Shown in pieces: positions 15,595 to 25,084 of a stretch of 44,099 nucleotides of DNA; position 1 is the stretch's first letter; every line of letters starts with the position of its first letter. A program made the translations under genes and the position numbers. Source of the DNA: Lentisphaerota bacterium (GTDB lineage: Bacteria; Verrucomicrobiota; Kiritimatiellia; CAIQIC01; Lenti-01). The stretch spans positions 1 to 44,099 of the forward strand of contig JAAZBB010000009.1 in NCBI GenBank assembly GCA_012514035.1. Direction: 5' to 3'. Under the pieces are notes generated by a model that was not told the DNA's origin, ran no database searches, and worked only from the letters and a program-made list of their open reading frames with translations.

Positions 15595-16497
15595 GTGGGC
15601 ACAACGTTACACCGGCTTGCAGCAACGTGGGCGGGCAGCATTTGCCTGGCCTGCCACCCGGCCCCTGTCGCTTCCGCCGCCCCGCCCCCCGCAGAGGGGG
15701 TTGTTTTGGCGGAAGAGATACCCCCCGGCGCGCGCAACGGCTGGTCCAAGGAAATAAAGCTCAAACTGCTCAATACTGCCGTCATCGGCGGCATCGTGGG
15801 CTACGGCGTGATGTATTGGCATTATGGAGAAACATCCCCCCAGGTGGTGGATGAGGACTGGTTTGAACACGACAGTGCCCATGGCGGGGCCGACAAACTG
15901 GGACATGCCATCAGCACCTATTACGCCGTGATGGCCTACAGCTGGCTGTACGACCGCTGGGGATATGAACCCGCCCAATCCGCCCTCTACGGCGCCTTGT
16001 CCGCCTGGTCCACATTCTGCATGATCGAAGTGGGCGACGCCTTCAGCCGCCATGGCTTTTCCGTCGAGGATCTGGTCATGGACAGCGCCGGGGCCGTGGT
16101 GGGCTATCTGCACCGGCGGATCCCCGGTTTCCGCGCGCGGGTGGATTTCCGGGTGGAGTACTGGCCTTCCTACGGCGCGCGCAAGGGCACCGACATCGAT
16201 TATGTCAGCGACTATTCCGGCTATAAGTATCTGGTGGCCCTCAAGGGCGACGGGATCGAGGCCCTGTCCTCCACCTGGCTGCGCTTCTGCGAACTGCAAC
16301 TGGGCTATTACACCCGGGGATATCAGTCGCAGGACGAGGACTACTACGGAGATCCCTACCGGGTCCTCTACGCCGCGGTCGGGGTGAACCTCTCGCACAT
16401 CTTCCACAAGCACAACTGGAACAAGACCGCCGCCTTCCTCCACTACTACCAGGTGCCTTGCACCTATGCCCCGCTGGAATACAACCTCGACGATTGA
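15595..16497 (+). CDS. DUF2279 (YfiM-like) envelope protein
   Basis: 300-residue protein starting at GTG 15595, with a probable signal sequence (residues 1-28, ending ...PVASA). The core has DKLGHAISTYYAVMAYSWLY and FSVEDLVMDSAGAVVGYL, the pattern of the DUF2279/YfiM family. That family has an N-terminal Asp-Lys-x-x-H motif and small-residue membrane helices. The C-terminal half is rich in aromatic residues and reads like an outer-membrane strand region (YLVALKGDGIEAL; LQLGYYTRGYQS; AAVGVNLSHIF). The function is unknown. It lies 242 bp after argD on the same strand and converges with glnN. An alternative start could shift the signal peptide slightly. Confidence 0.75.
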   Translation: MGTTLHRLAATWAGSICLACHPAPVASAAPPPAEGVVLAEEIPPGARNGWSKEIKLKLLNTAVIGGIVGYGVMYWHYGETSPQVVDEDWFEHDSAHGGADKLGHAISTYYAVMAYSWLYDRWGYEPAQSALYGALSAWSTFCMIEVGDAFSRHGFSVEDLVMDSAGAVVGYLHRRIPGFRARVDFRVEYWPSYGARKGTDIDYVSDYSGYKYLVALKGDGIEALSSTWLRFCELQLGYYTRGYQSQDEDYYGDPYRVLYAAVGVNLSHIFHKHNWNKTAAFLHYYQVPCTYAPLEYNLDD

Positions 16498-16540
16498 GCC
16501 CGCCCACGCCCCCCCCTATCCCCGGGCGATTCTTGTCCTG

Positions 16541-18715
<2,175 letters not shown>

Positions 18716-18903
18716 GCTGATCTCGCTTTCCCGGGACCGCGCGCACAGTCCACCGCCCTGCTTGTACTGCAATATCGCCCCGAAAACAGCATAAAAGCGC
18801 GGTTTCATCCCGGGCGCCGCCCCGTCCCCCGCCCCCGGCCCCGGCCAGCGGCCCCCGTTCTTCCGGCTTCATTCTGCTTCCGGCCTGCGATAAACTGCTC
18901 CCT

Positions 18904-19659
18904 ATGACCTCGCCTTTCGCCCGCCTGGAACTCCTCCTCGGCCCCGCAGCCCTCCCGCGCCTGGCCCGCGCCCGCGTCCTGATCGCGGGCCTTGGCGCCG
19001 TCGGCGCCGCCGCCGCCGAATCCCTCGCCCGCTCCGCCGTCGGACATCTCGTCCTGGTCGACTTCGACGAAATCCGCGCCGCCAACCTCAATCGCCATCC
19101 CTTCGCCTTCCATTCCACCCTCGGAGAAAAAAAGGCCGCCGCCGCCGCCCGCTTCCTGCGCGATATCAACCCCGACGCCGACATCACCCCCCTCGCCCTC
19201 TTCCTCGACGCCCGGACCGCGCCCCAACTCCTCGCCGAACATCCGTGCGATGTCCTGATCGATGCCATTGATGCGCTCAATCCCAAGACCGACCTGCTGC
19301 TGACCGCCCAGCAGGCCCAGGTGCCGTTCATTCTCACCTGCCTGGGCGCCGCCCGGCGGATCGATCCAACCCGCTTCGTCGCCGCCGACCTCGCCGCCTC
19401 CCATACCTGCCCCCTCGCCCGGCTCCTGCGCAAACGACTCGCCAAGCGGGGCGCGGCCCCCGGCATCCGCTGCATCTTCTCCACCGAACCGCCCGGCGCA
19501 TCCGCCGAACCGGTCATGCCCGCCGCCGACTTCTACGTCCGCGGCCGGCTCCGCCCGCCGCTGGGCAGCCTTCACTGCGTCACCGCCGCCGCCGGCCTCG
19601 CCGCCGCCCGCGAAACCCTCCGCTTCCTCCTGGAGCCCCCATGCCCTACGCCCAATTAA
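18904..19659 (+). CDS. ThiF/MoeB superfamily protein, TcdA-like
   Basis: 251-residue E1-like adenylating enzyme. The nucleotide loop GLGAVGAAAAESLARSAVGH is followed by LVLVDFDEIRAANLNRH, where the Asp and Asn-x-Asn-Arg match TcdA (CsdL), the enzyme that cyclises t6A37 of tRNA. DVLIDAIDALNPKTDLL and a late GSLHCVTAAAGLAAAR block fit the same family. No Cys-x-x-Cys zinc pairs of the MoeB/ThiF type are seen, which favours TcdA. The ATG at 18904 follows an AT-rich GATAAACT that may be a -10 region. It is upstream of a pseudouridine synthase, so two RNA-modification genes are side by side, with the palindrome cluster between them. Confidence 0.8.
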   Translation: MTSPFARLELLLGPAALPRLARARVLIAGLGAVGAAAAESLARSAVGHLVLVDFDEIRAANLNRHPFAFHSTLGEKKAAAAARFLRDINPDADITPLALFLDARTAPQLLAEHPCDVLIDAIDALNPKTDLLLTAQQAQVPFILTCLGAARRIDPTRFVAADLAASHTCPLARLLRKRLAKRGAAPGIRCIFSTEPPGASAEPVMPAADFYVRGRLRPPLGSLHCVTAAAGLAAARETLRFLLEPPCPTPN

Positions 19660-19673
19660 CTGCCGACGAAATT

Positions 19674-19776
19674 TTTTTCCATTGTGTGGAAAAATCCCGA
19701 AACTTTTTTCCATTGTGTGGAAAAAATCGCCCTTTTTTTCCACACCGTGGAAAACTTTTTTCCACACCCTGGAAAA
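19674..19776. repeat. Cluster of four TTTTCCA-N-TGGAAAA palindromes
   Basis: Four inverted repeats in about 100 bp, each of the form T-run CCA, 3-5 base centre, TGG A-run: 19674-19694 and 19704-19726 (centre TTGTG), 19736-19754 (TTTTCCACACCGTGGAAAA) and 19758-19776 (centre CACCC). They lie between the tcdA-like stop (19659) and the rluA-like start (19823). The third is base-for-base the same as the copy at 39698-39716. Confidence 0.95.
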
Positions 19777-19822
19777 CCCGCCCCGGTCTCCTGCCCCTCT
19801 CCCGCCCGCCCCGCCGCACCCC

Positions 19823-20764
19823 ATGATCCCGCGCGAACAACACCACATTTCCGCCGCCGGCACCCGCCTCGACCGCCACCTGCTGCGCCTCTATCCCTGG
19901 CTTGACCGCGCCACCGTCGCGGAACTCCTCGCCGCCGGCCACATCCTGCTCAACGGCCGCCCCGCCAGAAAAGGCGCCAAACTATCCGCCGGCGACACCC
20001 TCGATTGCCGCGACATTCCCGAGCCCGAAGACCTCCGCCTACGGCCCAACCCCGACCTGCCCCTCGCCGTCCTCTACGAAGACTCCTCCCTCCTCGCACT
20101 CGACAAGCCCGCCGGCATTCCCACCCACCCCCTCCGACCCGCCGAAACCGATACCCTCGCCAACGCCCTCGTCGCCCGCTACCCCGCCCTGGCCGATGTC
20201 GGCGACGACCGCCTCTTCCCGGCCCTGCTGCATCGCCTCGACACGCAGACCTCCGGCCTCGTTCTCGCCGCCAAGACCCCCGCGGCCTACGCCGCCCTCC
20301 GTTCCCAATTCCGCCACTTGGCCGTCCAAAAACACTACACCGCCCTCGTCCACGGCATCGTGGACAGACCCGGCCGGCTCGATGCCCCCCTCACCCACCA
20401 GACGCGCTCCCCCTGCAAAATGACCCTCGTCCGCAATCCCGACAAAGTACCCGCAAGCGACTGCTTCCCCGCCGCCACCTCCTGGGCCCCCCTCCAAACC
20501 GGCAAGGAATTCTCCCTCCTCGATGTCGTCATTTACACCGGCGTCACCCACCAGATCCGCTGCCACCTCGCCGCCGCCGGTCATCCCATCCTCGGCGATA
20601 CCCTCTACGGTTCCCCCTCTTTCCCATCAATCATCAACCCTCAACCCTCAACCCATCTCCGCCACTGGCTCCATGCCTCCCGCATCCTTCTCGCGCACCC
20701 CGCCACCGGCCGTTCCCTCGACCTTACCTGTCCCCTGCCCCCCGACTGGCCCGCCTTGGCATGA
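19823..20764 (+). CDS. RluA-family RNA pseudouridine synthase
   Basis: 313-residue enzyme converting uridine to pseudouridine in rRNA or tRNA. It has an N-terminal S4-like domain (LDRHLLRLYPWLDRATVAEL to about residue 55), the catalytic motif HRLDTQTSGLVLAAKT with the active aspartate, and the late HQIRCHLAAAGHPILGDTLY block. A short Ser/Pro-rich insertion follows (SFPSIINPQPS). The ATG at 19823 opens directly at MIPREQHH; the open frame upstream only reads through the palindrome cluster. There is no good Shine-Dalgarno. The substrate (RluC, RluD or TruC type) cannot be assigned from sequence alone. Confidence 0.92.
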   Translation: MIPREQHHISAAGTRLDRHLLRLYPWLDRATVAELLAAGHILLNGRPARKGAKLSAGDTLDCRDIPEPEDLRLRPNPDLPLAVLYEDSSLLALDKPAGIPTHPLRPAETDTLANALVARYPALADVGDDRLFPALLHRLDTQTSGLVLAAKTPAAYAALRSQFRHLAVQKHYTALVHGIVDRPGRLDAPLTHQTRSPCKMTLVRNPDKVPASDCFPAATSWAPLQTGKEFSLLDVVIYTGVTHQIRCHLAAAGHPILGDTLYGSPSFPSIINPQPSTHLRHWLHASRILLAHPATGRSLDLTCPLPPDWPALA

Positions 20765-20811
20765 AACGCGATGCCGCAAATGGCAACCGGATGTTACGGG
20801 CGAATCCGGCC

Positions 20812-20839
20812 TTGACCTGCCCCCTCAATTCTCTATGAT
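20812..20839 (+). promoter_or_regulatory. Promoter of rplS
   Basis: TTGACC (20812-20817) and TATGAT (20834-20839) are separated by 16 bp. Both are one mismatch from consensus. The predicted start is about 25 bases before the rplS start codon. Confidence 0.8.
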
Positions 20840-20869
20840 GTCCGCTCGTTTGAAACAAAAGGCATGCCC

Positions 20870-21220
20870 ATGAAATCCGCCCTCTTGGAAAAAGTTGAAC
20901 AGAGCCAGTTGAAAGATAAAGTTCCGGAATTCCAGATCGGAGATTCTGTGCGCGTGCACGTGAAGATCAAGGAAGGCGACAAGGAGCGCGTGCAGGTCTA
21001 CGCCGGCACGGTTATCGCCCGCAATGGCGGCGGCGCCAACGAAACCTTCACGGTGCGGCGCATTTCCTTTGGCGAGGGCGTCGAGCGGGTGTTTCCGCTG
21101 CATTCCCCCTTCGTCACCAAGGTGGAAGTGGAGCGGCGCGGCGCCACCCGGCGCGCCAAGCTCTATTACATGCGCAAGCTCACCAGCAAGCAAAGCCGCC
21201 TGAAGGAAGTCCAGGCCTGA
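20870..21220 (+). CDS. rplS: 50S ribosomal protein L19
   Basis: 116-residue bL19, located at the 30S-50S interface. Seen: [56 protein letters not shown] and a C-terminal [19 protein letters not shown]. Of two in-frame ATGs (20864, 20870) I prefer 20870, because AAAAGG is then about 8 bases upstream; with 20864 the spacing is too short. It is the first gene of rplS-rnhB-yraN, driven by the promoter at 20812. Confidence 0.96.
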   Translation: MKSALLEKVEQSQLKDKVPEFQIGDSVRVHVKIKEGDKERVQVYAGTVIARNGGGANETFTVRRISFGEGVERVFPLHSPFVTKVEVERRGATRRAKLYYMRKLTSKQSRLKEVQA

Positions 21221-21233
21221 ACAGGACGGCCGC

Positions 21234-21863
21234 TTGCTCCGCCACGAGCAGGAGGCATGGGCCGGAGGCGCCCAACGCGTCGCCGGCGTGGATGAGGCCG
21301 GTCGCGGTCCGCTGGCCGGTCCTGTATTCGCCGCCGCCGTGGTTTTTGACCGGGATTTTCTGATCGCCGAATCCCCCCAGGCCCTGCAGGGCATCCATGA
21401 TTCCAAGCAACTGACCGCCGCTCGCCGGAATCATTATTACGCCCTGCTGACCACCTGCCCCCGGGTGCAGATCGGCATCGCCTCCGCCTCCGTGGCGGAA
21501 ATCGACGAGTTGAACATCCTGCGGGCCACGCATCTGGCCATGGCGCGGGCCATCGCCCGCCTGGATCCGCCACCGGACCTGGCACTGGTGGATGGCCGGC
21601 CGGTCAAGGGCCTGCCCGTGCCGCACTGGGCCATCGTCGGCGGGGATGCGGCCAGCCGGTCCATCGCCGCCGCCAGCATCCTGGCGAAGGTGGCACGGGA
21701 TCGGGTGATGACCGAGTTGGCGGCTCAATATCCCGGATACGGATTCGAGCGGCATAAGGGCTATGGCACTCCGGCACACCTAGCCGCCTTGCGCCGGCTC
21801 GGTCCCTGCCCCGTCCACCGCCGGAGCTTTGCCCCCGTCGCCCAACGCGCATTCGCGTTCTGA
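21234..21863 (+). CDS. rnhB: Ribonuclease HII
   Basis: 209-residue RNase HII, removing RNA from RNA-DNA hybrids and single misincorporated ribonucleotides. Motifs are [20 protein letters not shown] with the paired Asp-Glu, [39 protein letters not shown], and [20 protein letters not shown]. The start is TTG at 21234, with AGGA upstream; the ATG at 21257 is out of frame. Only 13 bp separate it from rplS, and yraN follows 2 bp after, the common rplS-rnhB-yraN order. Confidence 0.96.
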   Translation: MLRHEQEAWAGGAQRVAGVDEAGRGPLAGPVFAAAVVFDRDFLIAESPQALQGIHDSKQLTAARRNHYYALLTTCPRVQIGIASASVAEIDELNILRATHLAMARAIARLDPPPDLALVDGRPVKGLPVPHWAIVGGDAASRSIAAASILAKVARDRVMTELAAQYPGYGFERHKGYGTPAHLAALRRLGPCPVHRRSFAPVAQRAFAF

Positions 21864-21865
21864 CC

Positions 21866-22312
21866 ATGCACCTGCCCTGGCCATTCTCAACGTTCCGGAA
21901 GAATCCGCCCCGCTCCGAAACCCAGCACGCCGGCGCGTGGGGCGAAGAGGTGGCCGCCGGATTCCTTCAGCGCCGCGGCTACCGGATTCTGGGCCGCAAC
22001 GTCCGCTTCGGCTCCCGGAGCGAACTGGATATCGTGGCACGCTCGCCCGCGCCGGAAACCCTCGTTTTCGTGGAGGTCAAGACCCGCCGGACCGAGGATT
22101 TCGGCCGGCCCATCTCTGCCGTGGACCGGGGCAAGCGGCGGGCGCTCGGACGCGCCGCCGGACAGTACCTGCGCCGTCTCCGCGCCAGGCCGGACCGGAT
22201 CCGCTTCGATGTCGTGGAAGTCGTCGGGACGCCGGATGGCCCAATGCCGCCCGTAGTGCGCCACATTGAGCATGCCTTTTCGCCGGGACCGGGATATCGT
22301 TTGCCATGGTGA
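21866..22312 (+). CDS. yraN: UPF0102 YraN-family nuclease-like protein
   Basis: 148-residue member of UPF0102, a small restriction-endonuclease-fold family of uncertain role, associated with rnhB in many genomes. GAWGEEVAAGFLQRRGYRIL, then SELDIVARSPAPETLVFVEV and KTRR, supply the conserved Glu, Asp and Glu-x-Lys of the fold. It begins 2 bp after the rnhB stop and ends 1 bp before the transglycosylase start, so the four genes are tightly packed. The N-terminal 22 residues are not conserved in family members I know. Confidence 0.92.
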   Translation: MHLPWPFSTFRKNPPRSETQHAGAWGEEVAAGFLQRRGYRILGRNVRFGSRSELDIVARSPAPETLVFVEVKTRRTEDFGRPISAVDRGKRRALGRAAGQYLRRLRARPDRIRFDVVEVVGTPDGPMPPVVRHIEHAFSPGPGYRLPW

Positions 22313-22313
22313 G

Positions 22314-23399
22314 ATGAAACCTGTCTGGATGCTAGCGATGGCCTGCGCCGCCGGGACCGCGTTTCCGGCCCGGGCCTTATTGCAGGATTGGGAACTGGAT
22401 CCCGGACAGATTTCCCAAATCGGCGCCACCATCTATGACCGGCTCGCACCGGAGTCGTTCAAGGCAGAATACGAGCCGGCATCCCCGGAGGATATCGCGG
22501 AATTCATCGCCCCGGTGCAGGTCGCGCTGGCGGGCGAAAGCGTCGCCGTGCTGGCGACGCTGCGGCCGCGGGCCCAACGGACCCTCGAGATGCTGCGGGC
22601 CAGTCCCGCCACCCAGAACTATGCCGACTGGCTGGAAGCGCGCATGGATTTCTTTGACATGGCCGCCGAGGTGGAGGCGGCCATCCCCACGCCCAGGCCT
22701 GCCCCGACCCCGCCGCTGCCGCCCCATCCGGTTCCGGCTCCCACGCCCCGGCCCCCGCCGCCCGCCCCGCCTCCAAAACCACTGCCACCCCATCCCCAAA
22801 GCCCGCCGGCCGGACCGCGACTGATCCCGCATCCGGTCGAGCCCGCCCCGGCCCCAGCTCCCGCCCCGGCCCTGGAGAAAGCGCGCAACCGGTATGTCGA
22901 GAGCAAGCAGGTCTGGCTGCGCAAGCTGGCCGGGCGTCCGGCGCCGGCCCGGGCCGCGGGGCTCCTGCCCGATCTCAAGGGCATCTTCCGGGCCGAAGGC
23001 GTGCCGCCCGAATTGGTCTGGCAGGCCGAGGCGGAATCCACCTTCAATCCCGCGGCCCGCAGCCCCGCGGGAGCCGTGGGCCTCTATCAGTTCATGCCCG
23101 CCACGGCCCGGCAATTCGACCTGCAACTGACCCCCGCAGATGAACGGCTTGACCCCCGGAAAAACGCCCGCGCAGCCGCACGCTATCTCAAGCAACTGCA
23201 TGCCCGCTTTGGCAACTGGCCGCTCGCCCTCGCCGCCTATAATTGCGGGGAAGGACGCGTGTCCAAAACCCTCCGCACCCGGGGCGGCACAACCTTTGAC
23301 GAGATCCACGACAACCTGCCCGCCGAAACCCGCATGTATGTCCCTAAAATCGCCGCCCTGATCCAGCTCCGCGAAAACGCCGATCTGGAACAACTGTGA
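22314..23399 (+). CDS. Lytic transglycosylase (SLT family) with Pro-rich linker
   Basis: 361-residue exported murein lytic enzyme. A signal sequence (MKPVWMLAMACAAGTAFPARA) leads to an alpha-helical region, then a proline/alanine-rich linker of about 70 residues (about 124-195). The C-terminal catalytic domain has VWQAEAESTFNPAARSPAG with the catalytic Glu, GLYQFMPATARQFDL, and NWPLALAAYNCGEGRV. It cuts peptidoglycan between MurNAc and GlcNAc. The linker suggests that the enzyme spans or wraps around another envelope layer. It is last in the rplS-rnhB-yraN group, and the start ATG overlaps GGTGAG. No LysM domain is visible. A weak CTCCAC/GTGGAG dyad follows but lacks a T-run. Confidence 0.9.
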   Translation: MKPVWMLAMACAAGTAFPARALLQDWELDPGQISQIGATIYDRLAPESFKAEYEPASPEDIAEFIAPVQVALAGESVAVLATLRPRAQRTLEMLRASPATQNYADWLEARMDFFDMAAEVEAAIPTPRPAPTPPLPPHPVPAPTPRPPPPAPPPKPLPPHPQSPPAGPRLIPHPVEPAPAPAPAPALEKARNRYVESKQVWLRKLAGRPAPARAAGLLPDLKGIFRAEGVPPELVWQAEAESTFNPAARSPAGAVGLYQFMPATARQFDLQLTPADERLDPRKNARAAARYLKQLHARFGNWPLALAAYNCGEGRVSKTLRTRGGTTFDEIHDNLPAETRMYVPKIAALIQLRENADLEQL

Positions 23400-24089
23400 G
23401 GCCTCCACAGCGGATGAATCAGCGTGGAGTCCTGCAACAGCAACTGCCCGAAGTTTTCAAGCGGAGTTCGGATGTCGCGACGCGGAATCTGATTTTCGAA
23501 AGCCGGCCTTGACGGGCTCGGACATTTCCGGAACAGCCCCGCACCCCTGGGTACGGCCCTTCTGCAACAAACCTCAAAGTGTTGTTGTGCCAGCCCCCAA
23601 ACATTCGGATTTCATAGAGGCTCGTGCAACATTCCGATCGGAGCTGATGCCATAGAGGATGCAGAAGTCAGACGCCAGAATGCAGAATCATGCCCCCATG
23701 GCGGCAGTTGTGTCAGGCGGCTGTTCATTCTGACTGCGGAATACTGAGCATTGAAACACAGCGGTGCAAAACCGCATTTTGCACGCGCCCCTATTGAATT
23801 TATAAATCACTGTTAATTAATACTGTCTTGATGGTCTCCCTAATTTTATTAATGAAAAATAAGATAACCTGATATTTCAGGCATCATTATTAATTAACTA
23901 TGGTCCTTCTCCTGAATCATTCCTCAACCACCCATATCGGGGACATTTGGGGATCGGTATTGCGAGGTGCGGTAAATGTTTCTATGAGTTAACGTTCCAT
24001 TGCTTAACCATATCCAATTCCAGAAGAATGGAATAAGAATTCCAACTCCTTTTGTTTGTTCAGCTTGATGAAATATTCCGGCTTGAGCA
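23400..24089. other. AT-rich gene-free gap left of the IS element
   Basis: No gene seen in 690 bp. The first half carries CAGAAGTCAG-type repeats (23661-23692; inverted at 23726-23753) and a perfect hairpin GTGCAAAA/TTTTGCAC (23764-23771, 23777-23784). From about 23790 the sequence is strikingly AT-rich. It contains an 11-bp inverted repeat, GTTAATTAATA (23812-23822) with its reverse complement at 23888-23898, enclosing CCTGATATTTCAGG (23868-23881). The composition change suggests foreign or old mobile DNA. Confidence 0.6.
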
Positions 24090-24110
24090 TATTACTATTT
24101 AGTATAGCCA
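24090..24110 (+). repeat. IS630 left terminal inverted repeat
   Basis: Pairs with the right end at 25060-25080, 20 of 21 positions matching. It starts with the TA target dinucleotide. Confidence 0.85.
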
Positions 24111-24139
24111 TTCTGCGGAGGGCGTGGTAAGTTCGGGGC

Positions 24140-25075
24140 ATGAAAACAACCTCCTTGGACTTACGGAAACGGATTCTGGCCTGCTATGACACGGGCAAGG
24201 AGACGCGGGTATCGGTGGCCAAGCGGTTTTGCGTTTCGCTGGGCTTGGTCAAAAAACTGATCCAGCAGCGGCGGCATCTGGGCGACATTTCCCCCCTGCA
24301 TTGGCGCGCGGGGCGAAAGACGATGTTCACGCCGGAACACCGGGAGCAGATGCTCGCGGCGATTCGGCGGCAGCCGGACACGACCTTGGCGGAGTTCCGG
24401 GAGTTGCTGGGGCTCGACTGTTCGCTGGTCGCCATCCACCGGGTGTTGGCGCAGATGGGCATGACATATAAAAAAAGACGCTTCGGGCCAGCGAACAGGA
24501 CCGCGCGGACATCCAGGAAGCGCGGGCGAATTGGGCTGATAAGATAAAAGGGTGGGATCTCGATCGGCTCGTGTTTTTTGACGAATCGGGGGCCAAGACC
24601 CATATGACGCGCTTCCGGGGGCGCGCCCCGAAAGGTGCCCGGGCCTATGATTCGGCACCGCTGTGCCGGTGGACCGTGAGAACCATGATCTCGGCGATCC
24701 GCGGGGATGGCAGGACGGCCTGTATGACCATCGACGCCCCGACCGACGGCGACATCTTTCAAGCCTTCGCGGAACGGGTGTTGGTGCCCACGCTTCGGCC
24801 GGGCGACATCGTGATCATGGACAATCTGGGAGCTCACCATGGCGAATCCGTTGCCGCCGCGATTGCCCGTGCCGGGGCCAAGGTGGAATATTTGCCGGCC
24901 TACTCGCCCAACCTCAATCCACATCGAGAAGATGTGGAGCAAGGTGAAGGAGTTCCTCCGGGCGGCCAAGGCCCGGACCTCCGACGCCTTGGATGCCGCC
25001 ATCGCAACCGCCTTCCAATCGGTCACGCCCCAAGACGCCGCCTCTTGGTTCGCCTCATGTGGCTATACTATATAG
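24140..25075 (+). pseudogene. IS630 transposase, two frameshifts
   Basis: Reconstructed length is about 310 residues. The N-terminal frame has a helix-turn-helix (VAKRFCVSLGLVKKLIQQRR) and a second one (TLAEFRELLGLDCSLVAIH). At an A7 run (24470-24476) the reading passes to the -1 frame, giving KKTLRASEQDR, VFFDESG with the first catalytic Asp and IVIMDNLGAHH with the second. The A7 step may be programmed -1 frameshifting, known in IS630-type elements. Near 24919-24922 one extra base shifts the frame again just before NPIEKMW, whose Glu is the third catalytic residue. Without that base the stop would be at 25075. The extra base should inactivate the enzyme unless it is a sequencing error. Confidence 0.88.
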
Positions 25076-25080
25076 TAATA
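25060..25080 (-). repeat. IS630 right terminal inverted repeat
   Basis: Reverse complement of the left end with one mismatch. The transposase stop (25073-25075) lies inside it. Confidence 0.85.
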
Positions 25081-25084
25081 CGCT

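Larger units (their letters stand above)
24090..25080 (+). mobile_element. IS630-family insertion sequence
   Basis: A 991-bp element bounded by 21-bp terminal inverted repeats with one mismatch: left 24090-24110 (TATTACTAT... to AGTATAGCCA) and right 25060-25080. The outermost TA on both sides matches the TA target preference of IS630/Tc1-type elements. It encodes one transposase in two broken pieces. Its right end is 4 bp from the bamA stop codon, so it entered just after bamA and may have displaced a downstream gene of that operon. Confidence 0.9.

Noticed and set aside
19641-19826. Short open frames reading through the TTTTCCA palindromes
   Set aside because: The predicted peptide only repeats translations of the palindromes (FFHCVEKS-type units) and lacks a start context.
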